44,545 nt of DNA from Chitinophagaceae bacterium (GTDB taxonomy: Bacteria > Bacteroidota > Bacteroidia > Chitinophagales > REEL01). The position numbers were made by a program, and so were the translations under genes. The notes beneath the pieces were generated by a model, which saw nothing but the letters and a program-made list of their open reading frames with translations, had not been told where the DNA came from and made no database searches. Shown here piece after piece: positions 40,469-44,545 of this stretch. The DNA is taken from positions 1-44,545 of the forward strand of contig REEL01000083.1 of the NCBI GenBank assembly GCA_007695095.1, given 5' to 3'. How positions within the stretch are numbered: position 1 is the stretch's first letter; each line of letters opens with the position of its first letter.

Positions 40469-43400
40469 ATGAAATGTTACTTACACCTTTCTCTTTTTCT
40501 CATTTTGGGAATTTGCGTATCAGCACAGACAGGTCCCGGAGGTATCGGTAATTCCGATAACAATGTCCTTTGGCTAAAAGCAGATGGAGACGTTGATATT
40601 ACTATTCAGGATCAAAGAATTAATACGCTATATGATATGTCCGGTCGGGAAAATCATGCCATACAAAACATAACCGGACAAAGACCGGTATTAGGAACCG
40701 GTGGTAGAAACGGAAAGCCATATATTGATTTTCAGGGAATCTGGGAGTATCTAGTAATTCCTGATAAGGGATATTCTACCGGTTTAGACAGTATATCAAA
40801 TTTGACGATGTACACTATGATAGTTCCTACAGATGTTCAAAACTCCAATTCTGCAGCAGATGCACAGGCTATATTGTCCAGAAGAAACCCCAATGTTTCT
40901 AACCCCTGGAGCAGTTCATCTTATGCTTTTTTATTCTGGAATAACCGTCAGTATATGGCTGATATAAACGGTGACCAACATAGAAATAACAATAGAACAC
41001 CGGCAGGTTCAATTATAAATGATACTCCTTATATACTGGGGACTATTTTTGATGGCAGTCAAAGTCAGACGACAAACTGGATTAATGGCTCTTTCTCTGC
41101 CAGAGGTAATGAAGGAAGTAATGAAAATTTCATAGCCAGAAATGAATGGCCATTGACAATAGGTGCGTTGGACTCGAGTGCAACGGCTCAATATAAATTG
41201 TTTGAAGGCCAAATTTATGAAATCATAATGTTTAGTGATTCTTTAAATAAAACACAAAGAATAATTTTAACAAACTATTTGGCATCTAAATATGATGTAA
41301 ATATTGGAAGCAGAGACAGATATGCACACGATGCGTTTGGAACAGGCAACTGGTTCGGAAATGATGTAGCCGGTATTGGATTAGAAAGTGCAGCTGGTAA
41401 TGATAAACATGTTTTTGGGTTTTCAGACATTTTAGGAGTAGGAAATCCTTCTCAAATGATTGGATCTCAAGACGTTGGCAATTATTTACTTATGGGTCAT
41501 GACGGTAATCCAAAATCAAGTATTATAAATTCAATCTCCGGCAAAAGTGATGTTAAAAGAATAACTAGAATGTGGAGATTAGATGAGACTGAAAGTAACA
41601 GTCAGACAAATCCAACCGGTGTAGGAACTGTTTCTTTTTTCGTAAAAGCAGATGAAATGCCTCCTTTGCCAACCGGCTTAACTTCTTATTCTATTTTAGT
41701 AGCTTCTAACCGAGATTTTGATAGTAATTTAACCATATATGAATTAGCATTAGACAGTAATGGTCTTTATTATCAGGCAGATGATATTTCTTTTGAAGAC
41801 GGAGATTTTGTAACTATAGGCGCTTTCCGTCCGGAGATGCGTTTTACACATCCGGTTGCCAGTACTTTTGAAAATCAAGGTCCTGCACAAATTGAAGTCA
41901 CTCTTAACTATGTTCCTGCTAATGAAGTAACGGTTGACTATTTTACAACTGCCGGTACAGCTAACCCGGGAAATAACCCTGTTTTATTTGGTGATCCAAA
42001 TTCTGCATGGCAGCTTCAATGCGAACATGATACTGTTCAACTAGCTTTTAATGGGTTTATAATAGAAAAAGAAGATTATGCAGATACTTCAGGTACTTTA
42101 ATCTTTGATCCCGGTGAAAAAATTAAGTATATATATGTCGACATATGGGACAATGGCTGCTTTGACGGTACCAGAAATTTTAATGTAACATTAGATAGTA
42201 CAAGCGTTTCACCATCATCTGTAAATATAGTATCGGGTAATCAAACCCACAATATTCTGGATGATGATGAAGGACGTTTAATTCAATTTACTACCGATAG
42301 TTCTTTTGTAACGGAAGGAGATATCACTTATTTAGAGGTAGAAATTACTTTAACTTCTTCCTCAAATACGCCAATAGAAATGGATATTTACAATATAATC
42401 AACAGTACTACAGCAGTTTTAGGAGTTGATTATGATTTTGACCATACTTATACCACTCAGGCATTTGCCGGTGAGTTTTTACACACGGCTACTATTACTA
42501 TTCCTGCCGGAGACAGTATTTTTGATTTCAGAGTTGAAATTATAGATAATGATATCTTTCAATTAGAAGAATATTTAGCACTTAAAATAGATGCACCATC
42601 AACCGGTGCAAGAATTAAAGTAGACAACACTTCCTTTGATTTTGCAAAGCACGTAATTCAAATAGATGATAATGATCCATTTCCGGTAGTTAGTTTTGTT
42701 GCAGATACATCCAGTGGATGTGAATGTCTGGCTAACCCTCAGTTTGAGTTAAAAATGGATAGAAGAGCTTCTGTTCCTATTGAAGTGAACTGGTATGCAT
42801 CAGACATTTCAGCCAGAAGAACCGGATCTAAACTGGATTATTATATTTCAGGAGCAAGCACCTTACGTTTTGAGCCGGGCGACACAACCACCTTTATAGA
42901 AGAAATTGTAGTTATTGACAATACAAAGGAAGAGCCGAATCGCTGGATTGACATTTCATTAATAGATAATGCTCAGTATGCAACTATCGGCGCAATTGAT
43001 ACACACAGATACACTATTATAGATGACGATATTTGGGGTATAACCGGTCCCGGTGGAGTAGGAGATTCAATATATAATATAGTATGGTTGGCAGCAGATA
43101 TTTTAAATTTGAACGATGGTGACGCAATTTCAGAATGGGTAGATCAGTCAGGTAACGAAAATGCTGCCATAAATAGTAGTGGAAATCAGCCGGTTTACAG
43201 ACCGTCCGGTGCGTTCTTTAATGATAAGCCTTATATTGAGTTTGATGGCTCTGCTAATCCTTTAGAAATACCAAATAATCAGATTTTTGATTTTTTAACG
43301 GAGACTACTATATATGCAATAGTAAAACCGAATGCAAATAACCAGAGTGACTTGGTGCCAATTGTTTCGAAAAGAGTTAGTTGGAATAATCAAAATGCTT

Positions 43401-44545
43401 ATTCAATGTTTTTTAACTCCAGAAGATTTGTATCTGACTTTAATTCAGATAATCAAAGAAGAGAATCTAATCAACAATTTAATCTTTCTGAGTTGAACTC
43501 ACCACAAATGTTGAGCATTTCCTATAAAGGATCCAATGTTGGTGCTGATAGAAATGAAATGCGTATCGATGGTGCAGAAATAGCTTACAGGAACAATCCT
43601 AATTATTCACAGCCTTACATAGTGAATTCAACCGCACCATTCAGAATTGGTCAGATGACAGGAAACACAACTCTTGCCAGAATGGATCTCGCTGAGGTGT
43701 TAGTTTTCAGAAGTGCTCTTAATGAAGCCAGAAAGCGAATTGTTGAAAATTACTTATCAGCTAAATATGGCATTTCCATTCCGAACAACTATTTCCAGTA
43801 TGAAACTTCTCATTCTTTTGAAGTAGCCGGAATTGGAAGAGTAAGCGAAACCAGTCTACATAATAATGCGAGAGGATCTGCAATTTTAACAATTGGAATG
43901 CCTCAAAACCTTGAAGATGGTGAGTTTATGATTTGGGGTCATGATAATTCCGGATATTCAAACGATACTGTAGATGTACCGGCTTTAGTTAGCGAAAGAA
44001 TTGAGCAGGTATGGAGAATATCAACCTCTAAAAATGGCGTTTTTGGAACAGCCAATATCGGTACTGTAAGAGCAACTTTTGATGTTGAAAACATTCCATT
44101 ATTACCTGATCATGAGTATGTGTTATTAATAAACAACGATTTTGATAATGATTCCACATTTACAAATGCATTTATCCAATCAAATGGAGTCTTTAATCCA
44201 ACAAGCGGACAAGTACAGTTTAATAATACAAACTTCTCAGACGGAGATGCCTTTACTTTAGGTCAGGCTCAAATAACTCCACTACCGGTTGAATTGATTG
44301 CATTTGATGCAGTGAAGGAAGGTACTGCCGTAAGTGTTTACTGGGCAACTGCTACAGAGATAGATTCTGATCACTTTATTGTAGAAAGATCAGCTAATGC
44401 TGAAGATTATAAAGCTATAGAAATAGTAGAAGCCGCCGGAAACAGCGTAGAAGAAATCTTCTACCAAGTAAAAGATGAAGATCCTTACCACGGAGTAAAC
44501 TATTACAGATTGAAGCAAGTAGACTTTGATGGCTCTCACGAATAC
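40469..44545 (+). CDS. Giant T9SS-type surface protein with LamG-like and Calx-beta-like units, 3'-truncated by window
   Basis: The frame is open from the ATG at 40469 to the window edge, 1359 codons without a stop. Signal peptide about 1-20 (ending VSAQ). Two large units repeat: each begins with a concanavalin/LamG-like domain (VLWLKADGDVD near residue 34; IVWLAADILN near 871) containing DMSGRENHAIQ or DQSGNENAAIN and ending in NYLASKYDV or NYLSAKYGI, followed by a domain with AGIGLE or AGIGRV and MWRLDE or VWRIST. Between them (about 465-850) lie Calx-beta-like segments (ENQGPAQIEVTLNYV, VTEGDITYLEVEITL). After residue 1270 comes a fibronectin-like LPVELIAFDA ... NYYRLKQVDFDGS, which normally leads into a type A sorting domain, here beyond the edge. 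Probably an adhesin or surface-layer type protein. Confidence 0.85.
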   Translation, partial: MKCYLHLSLFLILGICVSAQTGPGGIGNSDNNVLWLKADGDVDITIQDQRINTLYDMSGRENHAIQNITGQRPVLGTGGRNGKPYIDFQGIWEYLVIPDKGYSTGLDSISNLTMYTMIVPTDVQNSNSAADAQAILSRRNPNVSNPWSSSSYAFLFWNNRQYMADINGDQHRNNNRTPAGSIINDTPYILGTIFDGSQSQTTNWINGSFSARGNEGSNENFIARNEWPLTIGALDSSATAQYKLFEGQIYEIIMFSDSLNKTQRIILTNYLASKYDVNIGSRDRYAHDAFGTGNWFGNDVAGIGLESAAGNDKHVFGFSDILGVGNPSQMIGSQDVGNYLLMGHDGNPKSSIINSISGKSDVKRITRMWRLDETESNSQTNPTGVGTVSFFVKADEMPPLPTGLTSYSILVASNRDFDSNLTIYELALDSNGLYYQADDISFEDGDFVTIGAFRPEMRFTHPVASTFENQGPAQIEVTLNYVPANEVTVDYFTTAGTANPGNNPVLFGDPNSAWQLQCEHDTVQLAFNGFIIEKEDYADTSGTLIFDPGEKIKYIYVDIWDNGCFDGTRNFNVTLDSTSVSPSSVNIVSGNQTHNILDDDEGRLIQFTTDSSFVTEGDITYLEVEITLTSSSNTPIEMDIYNIINSTTAVLGVDYDFDHTYTTQAFAGEFLHTATITIPAGDSIFDFRVEIIDNDIFQLEEYLALKIDAPSTGARIKVDNTSFDFAKHVIQIDDNDPFPVVSFVADTSSGCECLANPQFELKMDRRASVPIEVNWYASDISARRTGSKLDYYISGASTLRFEPGDTTTFIEEIVVIDNTKEEPNRWIDISLIDNAQYATIGAIDTHRYTIIDDDIWGITGPGGVGDSIYNIVWLAADILNLNDGDAISEWVDQSGNENAAINSSGNQPVYRPSGAFFNDKPYIEFDGSANPLEIPNNQIFDFLTETTIYAIVKPNANNQSDLVPIVSKRVSWNNQNAYSMFFNSRRFVSDFNSDNQRRESNQQFNLSELNSPQMLSISYKGSNVGADRNEMRIDGAEIAYRNNPNYSQPYIVNSTAPFRIGQMTGNTTLARMDLAEVLVFRSALNEARKRIVENYLSAKYGISIPNNYFQYETSHSFEVAGIGRVSETSLHNNARGSAILTIGMPQNLEDGEFMIWGHDNSGYSNDTVDVPALVSERIEQVWRISTSKNGVFGTANIGTVRATFDVENIPLLPDHEYVLLINNDFDNDSTFTNAFIQSNGVFNPTSGQVQFNNTNFSDGDAFTLGQAQITPLPVELIAFDAVKEGTAVSVYWATATEIDSDHFIVERSANAEDYKAIEIVEAAGNSVEEIFYQVKDEDPYHGVNYYRLKQVDFDGSHEY

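Noticed and set aside
1-44545. tRNA or rRNA genes, CRISPR arrays and prophage genes
   Set aside because: I looked in all gaps for cloverleaf ends, regularly spaced repeats and phage structural genes and saw none. A short tRNA-like sequence could still be missed by eye.

Overview
The window comes from a low-GC member of the Bacteroidota. Several things point there: exported proteins with C-terminal type IX secretion (T9SS) sorting tails, a SusC-like outer-membrane barrel, lipoproteins with short signal peptides ending in Cys, -7 boxes of the TAnnTTTG type in front of many genes, almost no Shine-Dalgarno sequences, an Mrp protein with the Bacteroidota form of its C-terminus, and an S1 protein with long charged extensions. 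It is ordinary chromosome with a few repeat-rich, decayed accessory patches. The genus cannot be fixed from the sequence alone.

Layout. 1-2500 is accessory: an orphan lipoprotein between two copies of a ~107-bp direct repeat, palindromic elements, and an IS4-family insertion sequence (1074-2480) with 9-bp target duplications and a frameshifted transposase. 2500-8700 holds a membrane protein, a compact leftward operon (rhomboid protease, threonine aldolase, coiled-coil exported protein, LapA-like protein), a TetR-like regulator paired with an ABC1/UbiB kinase, and an EVE-domain protein. 8800-16100 holds ribosomal protein S1, a large outer-membrane barrel and a T9SS-exported protein. 16100-22000 is a leftward block: thioredoxin-like protein, repeat protein, Mrp and NifU-like Fe-S factors, and then queD-folE-fabD-lipoprotein. 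A 700-bp repeat field follows (21956-22671).

22672-27058 encodes a secreted alpha/beta hydrolase with a T9SS tail, a VOC protein with a broken partial copy of it next door, a short-chain dehydrogenase and the pyruvate dehydrogenase E1 beta subunit. 27065-32744 is leftward: a T9SS protein, two equal-length tandem paralogous lipoproteins with beta-helix-like repeats, an NtrC-type sigma-54 response regulator and an HPt protein. 33055-39205 holds a lipoprotein, a proteasome-fold Ntn hydrolase that would start with Ser after Met removal, a nitroreductase, a RIC-like hemerythrin protein that has lost its N-terminal CC motif, a one-domain asparaginase-like protein, release factor 3 and a methyltransferase. 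39206-40468 has no credible gene but carries several repeat types and a G+C-richer block of unknown nature. The window ends inside a giant T9SS-type surface protein (40469 to the edge).

The strongest leads are the Ser-type proteasome-like protein, the HPt/sigma-54 regulator pair beside the duplicated lipoproteins, the RIC homologue without its N-terminal cysteines, the secreted hydrolase whose end lies inside a duplicated VOC segment, and the unexplained block at about 39216-39600. No complete new defence or mobile system was recognised.
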